From Theocolax elegans (taxonomy: Eukaryota > Arthropoda > Insecta > Hymenoptera > Cerocephalidae), in the NCBI GenBank assembly GCA_026168455.1, contig CM047426.1, positions 69,722,916 to 69,786,915 on the forward strand: 64,000 nucleotides of DNA. Direction: 5' to 3'. Shown here piece by piece: positions 1-11,387 of this stretch (position 1 is the first letter of the stretch; each line of letters begins with the position of its first letter). The translations under genes and the position numbers were made by a program. The notes under the pieces are model-generated. The model saw nothing but the letters and a program-made list of their open reading frames with translations. It made no database searches and was not told the origin of the DNA.

Positions 1-2299
1 AAGTTGATCGTAAACACCGAGGGATTTTCATTCAATACATTGTCCTGACATTTAGGAAATACACAACATACTTACGATTTTGTTTCTTACTATATGGTAT
101 ATTAGTAGTCATCACTCCAGCGCCGGTTACACCTTTAAAAATTATTGCAATAGTTGTAAATAAGTATACACGTAGATCAAAGGTTCAAGAAAACATACAT
201 TAAAGATTACTCCAAAATATTATAAATTATTTTGCAATATGACAAAAACTGAAATAATAAAACCAAATATTATTTAGTTGAAACCGATAAATTTTGTTGT
301 GACAGTTAAATTAAAAAATTAAACTAATTATAAAAAATGGAAAAGGCTAAAATTTCATGGAAAAGGCTAAAATTTTAACTATAACTTTTAAATAAGACTA
401 GCCAAATTGCTCGCTTTGCTCGCAGTTAAATAGTATTGTAAAATTGAAGTTTAATGTACAAAAATCATTTTGATTCAATTTGTATTTGTTAATAATATTT
501 CTGTACCATCAATTTACAGTATAATGTAATATTCAAAAAATTATATTTTAAAAACTATTTAGTAAAATTATTTATAGTACTAGTAATTAAATAAATATTA
601 CAATTATATAATTTATTGGGATAAATCCGTAATAATTAATAAAAGAATGATCATTTTTACTATTTATATCAATAACAATTTTTGTTATTCTCAATAATTA
701 ATTCTAATCTTATTATTTACATTAGAGGCATTTCATGTGAAATCAGCAGATGAAAATTTTAAAATTATTGATATTCTGCTAAACAACTTCTCTTTGAACC
801 TAGAATATGTAAAAAAATTTTTAGATGCTTTACTTAGATAGGAAAAAAGGATAGGAAAATTTCAATTATAACCATTAATTGAATATTACTGCACTTTTAC
901 CGACCTTAAGTCACTAAAAAGTCATATATATTGATTTTTGACATTGTTCGACACAATTGATAATACTCAAAAAAATCACAGATACATCTAATTACATGTA
1001 TTTTGTGTGTACCAAATCGCTTAGTGGCATAATTAATAGGATAAAAGATATACACTTTTTTCTGTAAAGCTAACTGCAAAAATAAAAAAGTTCAACATGA
1101 GTATCAATTGCCGATGAACATGAACTTTTTTAATTCAAGATAATTAATAATTTTTAAACTAGTGGGGCCGATATATGTAAAAGCTATACGCTTTTACATT
1201 CCAGGCACGATCGTTACAATAATACTAAATGATTATGTGTTGATGGTGCCTTTCACCTATTTACATTAAAAAAAATTTGATCGTATTGTGTACAATAGAA
1301 ATTAGAAACATTAAATAACAAAAAGGAATCAAAACTTCTAAAAAAAAACTCTAAAAAATTTTCGCTGGCTATTTTCTGATTCCATCATTTAAAAGAACAG
1401 CATAAATTACTTGAATTAGTCTTACAATTGTTCTTTATAGAAATTTAAATGGTTTGGAAATTTTTATCACATTTCCCTCTGCTATTAAACAGGCTTGGGA
1501 CTGTCATACTTCAGATATAATATTAACATTAACATACTAGGAGGGCCGAGCTATAGCTGGCGCTTCGCGCTCGCACAGTTGGTGGTTTTTGTTATTATAT
1601 AAAATAATAATAATAAAAATTAGAATTGTAATTATAGTATGCAGAATGATTATTTTGCATATACATATATGTTCTAATTATAAAATTAAAATCTATTTAT
1701 AGATGTTAAATTTTAGATATTTTTCTAATATTCTGAATATCAATGTATTGAAGAGAAAAGTGTTGTTCCTCAAATATCTCAAAAATTTAAAAAAAAAATA
1801 TTTGGCAAGAAAGAAGTAATAGGAAACACATTTTTGAAAGAAGAGGTAACGTGATGTAAAAAAATCATATATACATAATTTACATGTGTTTATATAAAAC
1901 CATATACTTTATTTGTTTTACATTAATGTTCCTTTTAAAGAATATTTGGTAAAACATTATTAATGGAACGTATATTTTGGACAGTAAAGGTAAGTAAATG
2001 TGATAAAATATTGTACAATTTAAATTTGTCTATATGAAACAATATAATTAATTTATTTATTCGATATAGAGCAGCATTCATGTATATTGTTTAAATTTGT
2101 TAATTTTTGAAGAAATTCATTTGTATGAAGCTTTGTTTTTTTTATTATGCAGCTGGTGGAATGGTTACTGGAGAATTATATCTGATGACAAAAATGATGA
2201 ACCGGAGAAAGATATTAAAGACTTACATACAACAAATACTGATAAAAGAAAATGATATTACATCAACAATAATTATACAATAGAAGTCAACTTTTTAAC
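1..2299. other. AT-rich spacer without recognisable genes
   Basis: No open frame with family features is visible on either strand. The stretch is AT-rich with many short A and T runs. Two short GC-rich patches stand out: a GCTCGCTTTGCTCGC-like segment near 405-425 and a GGCGCTTCGCGCTCGC segment near 1558-1575. Similar GCGAGCGAAGCGAGC sequence recurs in inverted orientation near 10511-10527, so these are probably ends of, or debris from, a repeat family. Confidence 0.6.
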
Positions 2300-2960
2300 G
2301 TTTTTTCATATTTTTTTGATTACTTGAACCGATTTTCTATGTTTATCTTCGAAAATATTGTTTTGAGCGTTAAGCGTATAATAGAAAAAAGGTTTATTAT
2401 TTTAATACGAACATTTTGTTCATTAAAAGTTTTTCAGTAAAAACAATACATTTCGTTTTATTGTGAAAATACGTGTTTTTTGTCTTTTTTTCATTATTTT
2501 GACCGTTTTTCTATGTTTATCTTCGAAAATATTGTTTTGAGCGTTAAGTGTACAAAAGGAAAAAATTTTGTAATTTTGTGACGAATATTTTGTCCATTTA
2601 CGCTTTTTATATAAAAATGATACATTTCAATTTATAACGAAAAAACGTGCTTTTTTGTAGATTTTTAATGATTTTAATCGTTTTTATATTGTTATCTTCA
2701 AAAAAATAGTTTCGATCATTAAGTGTTCAATGGGAAAAAGTTTTGTAATTTTGTGACGAATATTTTGTCTATGTATACTTTTTATATAAAAATGATACAT
2801 TTCAATTTATAACGAAAAAACATGCTTTTTCTGTAGATTTTTAATGATTTTCATTGTTTTTATGTACGTATCTTTAAAAATATTGCTCGAATCAGAAAGT
2901 GCTGTATAGGAAAAAGTTTTATAATTTTAAGACGAAAATTTTGTCTAAATTCATTATGTA
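2300..2960. repeat. Tandem repeat, ~174-bp unit, about 3.8 copies
   Basis: The block GTTTATCTTCGAAAATATTG starts at 2341 and again at 2515. Diverged versions follow near 2690 and 2864, giving a period of 174-175 bp. Each unit also has a TTTTGTAATTTTGTGACGAA-like segment and an ATGATACATTTC-like segment. Divergence increases toward the 3' end. No frame stays open across the units, so this is read as noncoding minisatellite DNA. Confidence 0.8.
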
Positions 2961-3194
2961 CGTAAGAACAGTATTTTTGGAGATATATGCATAAACCAAT
3001 TTTATGAAATTGTAAAACGCTCCGTAACTTCCACAATTTATGAGCGATACATCTGAAAATAGGACCACAGAGTTCTATAATTATAACAAATATACCCTGT
3101 AAATTTCAGCTCAATCTCAAGAGTTATTTTGGTCACAGTTTACACAGTTTACGTCTACGTCGTTGTTCCTGGGTAACGCTAAGTGTAAAAAAAC

Positions 3195-3628
3195 TGACCT
3201 CGCAATGACTTTGAAGGTTCAAACTTACAGATTGCAGTTAATCCATAGCAAGTTCGAGTGAAATTTCCCGCTCTTTTGATTGTTGTTGTGAAAAATAGCC
3301 GTTTTCATTAAAAAAAAGTTATCCTTCGAATGACCTTCAAGGTCTAACGCTAGGTCAAATCCAAGGTCACCATTGGATACCATTATTACAAGAATTCGCT
3401 TGACCTTTTTAATACCCCTAAGTCAAACAAGTACAGATCGGAGCCGATCCATACCTAAAACTTAATAACCTTCAGCAGAAGGTTCAAGGTCACCTTGACC
3501 TATGACCTGAGTACATGTTTAGACGTAAAATTTCTCGCTCTTTCGATTGCTATTGTCAAAAATAGGGGTTCCCATTTAAAAAAACAAAGTTGACCTTGAA
3601 ATGACCTTGAATGACAAGTTGAAGGTCA
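3195..3628. promoter_or_regulatory. Dense cluster of AGGTCA/TGACCT half-sites
   Basis: Eleven perfect copies of the hexamer AGGTCA (either strand) lie at 3195, 3331, 3352, 3364, 3401, 3487, 3496, 3503, 3591, 3602 and 3623. AGGTCA is the nuclear-receptor core half-site. The segment 3484-3492 reads TCAAGGTCA, an FTZ-F1/ERR-type extended half-site. 3487-3501 is a perfect inverted repeat with 3-bp spacing (AGGTCA CCT TGACCT). The cluster directly precedes LINE-derived RT sequence. Whether it binds receptors or is simply a repeat rich in this word cannot be told from sequence. Confidence 0.5.
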
Positions 3629-3654
3629 AATCCAAGTTCGCCACTGGATTCGTC

Positions 3655-4990
3655 GTAAAAAGTTACTTAAGAAATGAAGACTCGGCCCGATGGGACCACA
3701 TAATGTTGTCCTTGGAATATCTGAAGGTGCCGCTCTATCTCCGAAAGATCAGCTCGAGTTACCTCGCGGATCGTACCCTCCTCTATGACACCGAGGATGG
3801 CATGCACTCCTATAGTATTACCAGAGGCGTGCCACAGGGTTTGGTCCTGGGACCCTTCTCTGGAACGTTGTATACGACGGGTTGCTGAAATAACAGCTTC
3901 CAGGTGGGGGAGGCGTCGATGGTGGCCATTGCAGACGACGTGGCGTTAGTCGTCGTCGGTAAGAGTATCAAAGAGGTGCAATACCTTGGAGATATCTCTA
4001 TTGAGGTAGTAGCGGGATGATTGAGCAACCATGGGCTGCGTCTGGCGGCTGAAAAAACAGAGACGGTGTTTATATCTCGAACGAAGTAGAGGAGGTACGC
4101 CACCTTTACCGTATACGGTAGGTCTCTCAGATCGGTGGGCACTATGAGGTACCTAGGTGACACCTTGGATGCGCGGCTATCGTTCAAGGAACATCTCTTG
4201 AATGCAGGGACGAAAGCGGCAAGAGTATGCCCAATATCGGAGGGCCGCAGCAACCTCGCCGGGCCCTTTTAGCGACAGTTGTAAGCTCTGTAATCTTGTA
4301 TGGAACTCCGATTTGGGTAGGTCTGACAAGTAGCAACAAAACCTATGGTGCGGCTTGCCGACAAGCCTGCAGAATAGCCGCTTTGAGGTTAGCTTATGCG
4401 TACAGAGCAGTGTCCGATATTGCCCTCTCGGTGATCGCCCGAATCCCGCCCATTGATCTCTTAGCGATGGAGAGGGCTGATACTTCCAGAGAAGGTCGGC
4501 GTGCCTCACAACGGAAAGGCCAAGGTGAAAATGGCGGCAGAAATCGGTGGTCAATTAAGACCACCGAATAGTGGCAGCAGAGATGGAATGCTGCCCGCGA
4601 AGGACGCTGGACCCACCGCGTCATCCCTGATGTGGTAAAGTGGACAGGTAGGAAACACGGCTTCGTCAACTTTCACCCAGGTGCTTACCGGCCATGGTTG
4701 CTTCCGCAGCTATCTGCACCGTTTTCACATATATGGGAACGGGGAGTGCCCGGCCTGCCCTGGCGCCGACGAAGACGTGGATCATGTACTGTTCCGGTGT
4801 CCTCAATTCATGCAAGAAAGGGATAAGTTCCAAACTTGGTGTAAGGGGCCCTTAACCTCGGAGGGCATGGGGATATGCTTTCTTGGTTCACAGGAAGGTT
4901 GAGATGCCGTGGTGACCTTTGCAGCTGCCATTGTGGAATGGCTGAACCACATAAGGAAGGAGGAAGAAGGCGGCAGAGGCGGCAATAACA
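3655..4990 (+). pseudogene. R1-type reverse transcriptase and C-terminal zinc-binding domain, frameshifted
   Basis: The intact protein would copy element RNA at a nicked target. Visible landmarks are the VPQG segment (GVPQGLVLGP, near 3830-3850), the catalytic Asp pair in AIADDVALVVV (near 3928-3957), RYLGDTLDARLSFKEHL (near 4147-4197), and ALRLAYAYRAVSDIALSVI (near 4381-4437). They are followed by WTHRVIPDVVKW and a CPACPG...DVDHVLFRCPQF cysteine-histidine motif near 4749-4812. These pieces lie in different frames, so several indels have destroyed the ORF; a TGA lies near 4018. The catalytic pair survives, so loss is by frameshift. Lineage assignment is by motif order and spacing recognised from R1-clade proteins. 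Confidence 0.75.
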
Positions 4991-5229
4991 TCAGCCGCCC
5001 GCTAATGTGAGTCGGTAGTTTCGTAGAAGAGGCTCAATGTGGCGAGACTGCCCCCTCGAAGTAATGCCTCGCGGCGGTTTCCGAAGGGGGGATGATCAGT
5101 CGAGAGGAGGAGCCCTGCAGTTCCATCATAGCAGGGTGGTTTTTAGTGAGTATAAGTCAAGCTGATCGAGCCCCACACTCAAGTGCGTAAGTGCATTTTT
5201 GTCCGCCTCCTCTTATAAAAAAAAAAAAA
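3655..5229 (+). mobile_element. R1-clade non-LTR retrotransposon, 5'-truncated copy 1
   Basis: A LINE 3' half. Reverse-transcriptase sequence begins near 3655, the C-terminal cysteine-histidine domain ends near 4990, and a short 3' UTR runs into an A-rich tail at 5217-5229 followed by a CA repeat. The order RT, thumb, CCHC-like domain, short UTR, A tail is that of R1-clade LINEs. The endonuclease and ORF1 are missing, as in a typical 5' truncation. The 3' UTR, including a GAGGAGGAGCCCTGC block at about 5104, recurs in copy 2 (about 6963-7090). This shows both derive from one family. Confidence 0.8.
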
Positions 5230-5395
5230 GAAAACACACACACACACACACAACCGAATTGGGTATAAGGTTTGATCCTTTCAGGACCACTTTATGTTTT
5301 TTGGACATCATAGTTAGCCCTCCGACATCCTTGGCCTATTTCAGCTGCGTATTGTGCTCAGTCCCTTTCATTTTGTCCTTGCGCACTACCGAAGC
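5230..5395. repeat. CA microsatellite and unassigned sequence after LINE tail
   Basis: A short (CA)n run at about 5234-5252 follows the LINE A-tail. The remaining ~140 bp has no recognisable feature. Confidence 0.6.
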
Positions 5396-6061
5396 TCAGT
5401 AAGAGACCTTTGACTGGTTTTCATTGATGTCAGAAACAGATGTTGAAGCACTTGCTGGCACACTTTTCTTAGTGGGTGGCTTCGACTTCTTCTTCCTTTT
5501 CTCCGGGGGATGCTGAGGTGGTGAGGATCTCTCTCTCTCTCTCTCTTTCCACCGACCTCCTTTCACGCTCCTCAGCGCAGAAGATGGGCGTTTGCACATC
5601 CCACCCTTACGCGCACCTACAATTATACTTTTCGACGCTATCGAGCCCAGAGTACTGCTCACTGATCGTATTTACTAAAGGCCCTGCTATCATCATAGTC
5701 TTCGGCTCCTTGTGGATAATGTTCTTATAAAGAACATCTCCACCAAGTTGTCTATGTATTTCTGCAGACGGCGGAGAGCTTTGTCTCCTGCACTCGACAT
5801 TTTAGTCATATATAGCATTTAAAGGTACAGAAGCCGAGTGACCAACCTCCGCAGCACTTTCTGTTTTAACGATGAGAGTTTAGTCTCTCCTAAAATCCGT
5901 GCTTTCACCCGATCAGAATCAGTGTCGAGAATCAGCAAAGCTTGAAGTAGTGTCGTTTTAAACTCACTTTTCATTATTGGTTTAATTTTGGTGCCTTCCC
6001 CTATCTGGTTTGGTTCGTTCCTAATATTTGATTTTTTCGGTACCATCCACATCTGGAAAAC
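5396..6061 (-). pseudogene. Possible decayed ORF1/gag-like coding fragment
   Basis: On the minus strand two open stretches (5396-5662 and 5819-6052), plus a short piece between them starting MSSAGDKALRRLQKYIDNLV near 5799, look like parts of one charged protein. The downstream part is rich in Lys, Arg, Glu, Ser and Pro, including an RERERER run encoded by a TC repeat near 5529-5549. Such composition is common in ORF1 proteins of insect LINEs. I do not recognise a defining motif. It lies between two R1-clade fragments on the opposite strand, so an inverted LINE 5' half is possible. Low certainty. Confidence 0.3.
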
Positions 6062-6169
6062 ATTCCTCGATCCACCACCTAGGGAGGCGCCATGATGCCA
6101 CGATGTGCGCGTGCCCGTGTGCGTGTGTGTGTGTTATATTGATACAACTCCTTCTCTCGACCGATCCTC

Positions 6170-7085
6170 CCCCCTCGGAAACCGCCGCAAGGCATTACTT
6201 CGAGATGGGCAGTCATGTCCTATCTGGCCCGTCACACAACATTACACCTGGGCGCCTTCCCAGTGGCAAACTCTGCAATTTTGTATGGATCTCCGATATC
6301 AGGGATACCATTTAGGGTTTTTCTGTCCTCTATTATCTAATGTAAATGAGGTCATACTGTGTGAGTGCGACAAAGAAAAAATACCTCTATCTGTCAACAC
6401 TGTTCGATATGGGTAATGTCCTAAGAAATAATATAAGATATGGTATATTCTGTCGGCGAGCCTGCAGAATAGCCGCTTTGAGAGTGGATAATGCTTATAG
6501 AACCATGTCAGATATAGCCCTCTCAGTGATCGAGGGAATTCATCCCATCGGTCTTTTGGCGATAGAGAGGGCTGATTCGTCACCTTCTATCTGTCATTAG
6601 TGTTTTCGCGGTTATCTGCACAGCATCCGTATATACGGGGGTGCGAAGTGTCCGACTTGTCCTGGTGTCCGCGATTTCTGGAAGAAAGGGACGATTTCCA
6701 AACCTTTTGAAAGGATCCTTAAACACCAGAGGGAATTGAGATGTGTCTTTTTAGTTCGTAAGAAGGTTGGGATGCTGCTATGACCTTCGAAGCAGCCATT
6801 GTGGGCGGTTGAACCATGTCAGAAAAGAGGAAGAGCGTGCTAGTAGTGGCGTTAATAACTGCTCCACATGCACGAGATATATAGGCGTTTGCTTGCCAAG
6901 AAAGGCCAAATTGCCCTTTTCAAATCAATGCTTTGCGGCCATTTTCGAGGTGGGAGGATCAATCAAGAGGAGGAGCCCTGCTAAGGCCAATGTCTAGGTG
7001 GGTTTTAATGGGTATGGGTCACGCTGACCGAGTCCCACACTACGTGCGTAAAAATTAAAGCATTTTTACCGCCTCTTCTACAAAA
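6170..7085 (+). mobile_element. R1-clade LINE, truncated and decayed copy 2
   Basis: The sequence matches copy 1 in fragments. An ANSAILYGSPIS-like segment lies near 6270-6300, CRIAALRVDNAYRTMSDIALSVI is encoded near 6463-6530, and a CPTCPG piece near 6650-6665 corresponds to the C-terminal zinc-binding domain. An AAIV segment near 6795 matches the end of ORF2 in copy 1. The 3' UTR with GAGGAGGAGCCCTGC (about 6968) and GTCCCACACTACGTGCGTA matches copy 1 closely. The copy ends near 7085 before a CA-rich tract. It is shorter and more decayed than copy 1, and an unrelated insertion of about 60-100 bp disrupts it near 6305-6410. Confidence 0.7.
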
Positions 7086-7909
7086 ATATACACACACACA
7101 TATACACGTGTGGGGTACTTACTTATCTATACATTTGTATGACAGGTTCTAAAATACCTGGATATTGCTATATTAAAATTAATTAAATGTAGATATCCGT
7201 TATTTATAACCTACATATGCTGTATTCATGCTTAACCTTGCAATATAAAAGCAGCCACCCTCAGCTCTTCTTGCGATACGTCCGGCGGCTCAACCGCACC
7301 ATTCACCGTTTTTTAAAGTTTAAAAGTAAAAGTGTGTAATTCACATTTCATAAAGAGAAAAGTCATTACTCATTAGTATTATTCATTACTTTATATCAAG
7401 AAGTGTTTAACTAATTTAAATAGGGACAATGAAACTTTATATTAACTTAACATTATATTAAAATTTTATATCTAAAATGAGCCCTTTTCTGTGAATTTCC
7501 CCTTCGACAGTAAATAATTATAAATAAGCTTTATTTTTTTTAGACTTAATGTGTACCTGGCTCTATGACAAACAATTACTACTAACAAAATTTAGTTTCG
7601 GAACGTGATTGTTTAATTATTTTTAATATTATAAGACGGACATGTCCGCTTCCGTCCGTACGTACGTACTTGTCCATTTTCTTCACTTAATTTTACGAGA
7701 TTTTATATACCATCAATTATTACAGTTGCACAAAAAAATCTAAACACAGTTAATAGACTAAATTATTTAATAAAATTTTTCTAATAATTAATATACATAT
7801 ACTTTTCTTTTAATCCGTATTACTTTCTCTCTGTTTACTGCGAGGTACACTTTTCTCGAGCTGTTTATTAATAGGGACTTTTACCTGATTAAAATAAAAT
7901 TTGTGTAAA
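7086..7909. other. Intergenic, with one promoter-like TATA segment
   Basis: No gene is recognised. A TATAAAA at 7244-7250 is followed by a GC-richer stretch (about 7255-7310) with CGTCCGGCGGCTC. This could be a core promoter of a lost element or gene, but no coding sequence follows. The rest is AT-rich. Confidence 0.4.
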
Positions 7910-8869
7910 ATTTGAACCTATGTAATTTTAAACCTATAAGGAATTTCGAAAATTGTGCTTTATTGTTGAGGATCTATTGCTGGTTTTAAGTTATCGAGGA
8001 GTATATTCACATCTTTTGTAACATTTTCTTCTATAGGTAATTTGGCAGTACTTATTCAGTTTTTTATTTAGGCATTTGGGCTACACTATTCTATAGAAAA
8101 TACGATATAGAGTTTTGGTTATCCTAAGATTTGTAAAAATGAAATTTAAACATTTTTTTCTATAGGTTGTCACGTCGCGCTGGGGATCAGGGTGCAGGTG
8201 ATCAAATTAAGGATTAAATCATTACTCGATTAATAATCATTTATTAGTAAATCACAGCGGGTGTCAGTCGCGTGCGCTCCGACGTATTTGTCGTTATTTC
8301 ACGGCTGAAATTCGCGTCGAGTAAAGCTGGTTACTTTGCGTGCAAAGGGGGGGGTATAGGTTGTCACGTCGCGCTGGTGATCCCAGGGCAGGTGATCAAA
8401 TTAAGGATTAAAATCATTACTCGATTAATAATATTATATTAGTAATAGCACAGCGGGTGAGTCGCGTGCGCTCAGACCGTATTTGTCGTTATTTCACGGC
8501 TGAAATCGCGTCGGAGTAAAGCTGGTATTGCGTGCAAAGGGAGGGGGGGGTGGTGGAAGTGGTGTAATGTAAGGGAATTCGCGGCACACACAGACAAGGG
8601 AAAACGGCACAATTTGAACCTATGTAATTTTAAACCTATAAGGAATTTCGAAAGTTGTGCTTTATTGTTGAGGATCTATTGCTGGTTTTAAGTTATCGAG
8701 GAGTATATTCACATCTTTTGTAACATTTTCTTCTATAGGTAATTTGGCAGTACTTATTCAGTTTTTTATTTAGGAATTTGGGCTACACTATTCTATAGAA
8801 AATACGATATAGAGTTTTGGTTATCCTAAGATTTGTAAAAATGAAATTTAAACATTTTTTTCTATAGGT
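7910..8869. repeat. Scrambled partial duplications of LTR start plus left flank
   Basis: The flank block beginning AATTTGAACCTATG occurs at 7910 and 8612. The LTR start TGTCACGTCGCGCTGG occurs at 8168, 8362 and 8870. The first copy breaks off in a G run (8346-8354). The second starts immediately after it and ends in GGGAAAACGGCAC, which joins straight to the flank block again. The middle copy differs from the others by many single-base insertions and deletions. The order is flank-LTR start, LTR start, flank-full LTR. This suggests mis-assembly across a long G run as much as real duplication. Confidence 0.75.
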
Positions 8870-9971
8870 TGTCACGTCGCGCTGGGGATCAGGGTGCAGG
8901 TGATCAAATTAAGGATTAAATCATTACTCGATTAATAATCATTTATTAGTAAATCACAGCGGGTGCCAGTCGCGTGCGCTCCGACGTATTTGTCGTTATT
9001 TCACGGCTGAAATTCGCGTCGAGTAAAGCTGGTTACTTTGCGTGCGAAGGGGGGGGGGGGGGAGCTGGGTGTAAGGGAATTCGCGGCACACACAGGCAAG
9101 GGAAAACGGCACTAGGTTGCACAAACCGATGCTGGCACACGTGCGACACCCACTCTTCGCTACGCTTTTTGGGTTTCTCTTTCTCTTTCTCCCTCTCGTT
9201 ACGTCGGTACTCCTCGAAAAACGGTAGTCCGTACACGGCGGTCGAACGAGCTCAGGCTCTCGTCGACGTCGACGCGAGAGAGTCGCTGCGCGCATGTGCC
9301 ATGACAACTTCTAACGTCACGACAACTTCTGACGATGACGGTCTTATGCCGCGTGCGGCTCAACGAAGATGGCCACCGTGCACGAATGTCAACAACGGCG
9401 ACGGCGAGTTGGTGGCGACGACGAAGTTAACTGCTTCGGCCTTCTCCTCGTGAGCTTCTTGGCTGTCTCCTTCTCTCTTGGCGATCACAGGCTCGAGGAC
9501 TCAGGAATGCGGTACGGCGTGGTTGTCTGGGTGAGTACTAAACTGTATGGTTACTTAGTTGGGATGTTGATGTTCTCTCCTAACCTCTCTTCTGGACCTA
9601 TCCTATACACAGCTATTTAACTGCTATGTGATCCTGTCCTCTCCCTTGTATAGTGCACTTTATAAGAAATAATGCTACAGGGCTATTCGCTGTATTGGAT
9701 GGCTGCTGTGGGATCTGATTCTGGCTACGCTGCTTCTCCAGGTATGCTGTCAGGGACTACTCTTCACCTCTACCTGGCATCGGTGCACTAGGTGACCTTC
9801 TGCGTTGGCTCTCTCCATGGCTACCAGCAACTGGTTATTTCTCTTCAAGCTGCATCTGCTGTGTTATATCTTGGTTTTTGTGCTTAGGCTGGTAGGGTTC
9901 AGTGAGACTTGGGTAGGGTTTTCGGCTTGTGTGTGCTCGTTTAACTTGACATGCGTTAATGTAATGTCACA
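8870..9971 (-). mobile_element. Solo LTR (1,102 bp) with 4-bp target-site duplication
   Basis: The segment begins TGTCACG and ends AATGTCACA, giving the inverted TGT...ACA-type ends of an LTR. The 4 bp AGGT sits immediately on both sides (8866-8869 and 9972-9975). No internal retrotransposon sequence is present, so it is a solo LTR. A G run of about 14 lies at 9049-9063. Minus orientation is inferred because the right end (CTTGACATG...ATGTCACAA) resembles the right end of the LTR at 18380-19307, which is followed by a C run that would be a minus-strand polypurine tract. The GC-rich 9120-9480 part has open frames on both strands that I regard as chance. Confidence 0.65.
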
Positions 9972-9975
9972 AGGT

Positions 9976-10200
9976 AAATTGGCAGTAATATGCAATTATT
10001 TATCATAGGGTGTTTGGGCAGCAACAATATTTTTATAAAAAATATGTTATTAAGTTGGGTAATCGCGAATTATGTATGTAGACATCCTTTATAAACATTT
10101 TTTTTGTGGGTAATGTGGCAGTAATTTACAGTAATATATCATTTTATTTTACTGCTTTTATATAGTCTGCTTTAGGTAAAGCGCTTTCGTAAACAAGGAT
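9976..10200. repeat. Diverged ~130-bp tandem repeat interrupted by the LTR
   Basis: The motif GGTAATTTGGCAGTA before the LTR (about 8738) reappears as GGTAAATTGGCAGTA directly after it (9973) and as GGTAATGTGGCAGTA at about 10110. Each is followed by an AT-rich stretch containing TTTGGGC-like sequence in the first two units. The LTR therefore inserted in a low-copy tandem repeat. Confidence 0.5.
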
Positions 10201-10658
10201 ATGTGCATTATTTCATTTATTTTGCACTGTTTGTAACAATTAATAAAGCATCCCTTTAATAATATCAGTAATGAAAATGATATAAATTAGAAGCAATTTA
10301 ATTTATTATATTTTTTTATCATAATTTTTTTCTAGAGTATAGTTTATCAAAGCTTATGTTTGTCATAATTTTTGTATAATTTATTTTAAATAATAAATAT
10401 AAAATAATAAAATGTTTGTGTATTTTATTTTATCACTAATCTTTTATGTAAATAGGTATAATTATTTATCATAATAAATGTATAATATGAAAAACTTACG
10501 TAAACAAAATCGCGAGCGAAGCGAGCGTTTTTGGCTAGTTACTTATTATTTCATTAATGCATATTCACTATTCTTATTTATGAAGCGTTTAACTAATTCG
10601 AATAGGAATAATAAGTATTTTAATAGTGAAAATCGAGTTCAGTATTTAAATTAGTATC
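10201..10658. other. AT-rich spacer with GCGAGCGAAGCGAGC repeat motif
   Basis: No gene seen. At 10511-10540 CGCGAGCGAAGCGAGCG is followed by TTTTTGGCTAGTT. This is an imperfect reverse complement of 397-427. Confidence 0.5.
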
Positions 10659-11260
10659 CGAACAGCACGAAATGTTTTTTTAAACGTTTTCTATCGAACG
10701 TTATAACATTTCAAAATAAAAGTAAAAAAAAGGTTTTCAAAACGTTTTTAAAACGTTTTGATATTGAGAACATAAGAGTATTAAATTGTTTTCACAACAT
10801 TTTAAAAACGTTCTAAAAACGTTTTAAAAAAGTTAAAAAAAGCTTTTCACGTTCTGACACTAGATGGTACGCAATTTATCTCGCAAATGGCTAAGTATTA
10901 TTCAATATTGATACATAGGTGCATTTATTTTAAATCAAATATATAAATAACAGCAGTATTAATATAGTACTTTGAGTGTAGGTGTAAAGCGAATGTAACT
11001 AATGTAAGACGAGTCGCATATTAGGCTATACCTTAAATATGGGTATACAAACATTTAATCATTTTTTAAATCTTTTTAAAAACGTTTTTTCAACGTTTTC
11101 AAAACGTTTTTAAACCGTTATGATAATTTAATACTCTTATGTACTCAATATCAAAACGATTTTAAAATGTTTTGAAAACTTTTCTTTTACTTTTATTTTG
11201 AAACGTTATAACGTTTAAAAAAACGTTTTAAAAACGTTTAAAATTTTTTCGTGCTGTTCG
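10659..11260. mobile_element. Fold-back MITE-like element rich in AAAACGTTTT
   Basis: The left end CGAACAGCACGAAA (10659) is mirrored by TTTCGTGCTGTTCG (ending 11260). Arms of about 200 bp are built largely of AACGTTTTTAAAACGTTTT-like palindromic words and separated by about 190 bp of unrelated sequence (10860-11045). Terminal inverted repeats, long imperfect arms and lack of coding capacity are typical of a non-autonomous fold-back transposon. No target duplication is clear; a TA on each side is possible. Confidence 0.65.
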
Positions 11261-11387
11261 ATAACATTTCACTAAATTCTCCTAAGCGAATAAGATTAGT
11301 ATTAGAGTGAAATAGCTCTAGTAATAGGAAAAGAGAGTAACAAGAGAAAGATAACTATAACCTCTATATATATATATATATATATAT

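Noticed and set aside
8974..9620. ORFs of 67-159 codons on both strands inside the solo LTR
   Set aside because: Overlapping frames on both strands in GC-rich LTR sequence; no domain, and one N terminus depends on a G run.
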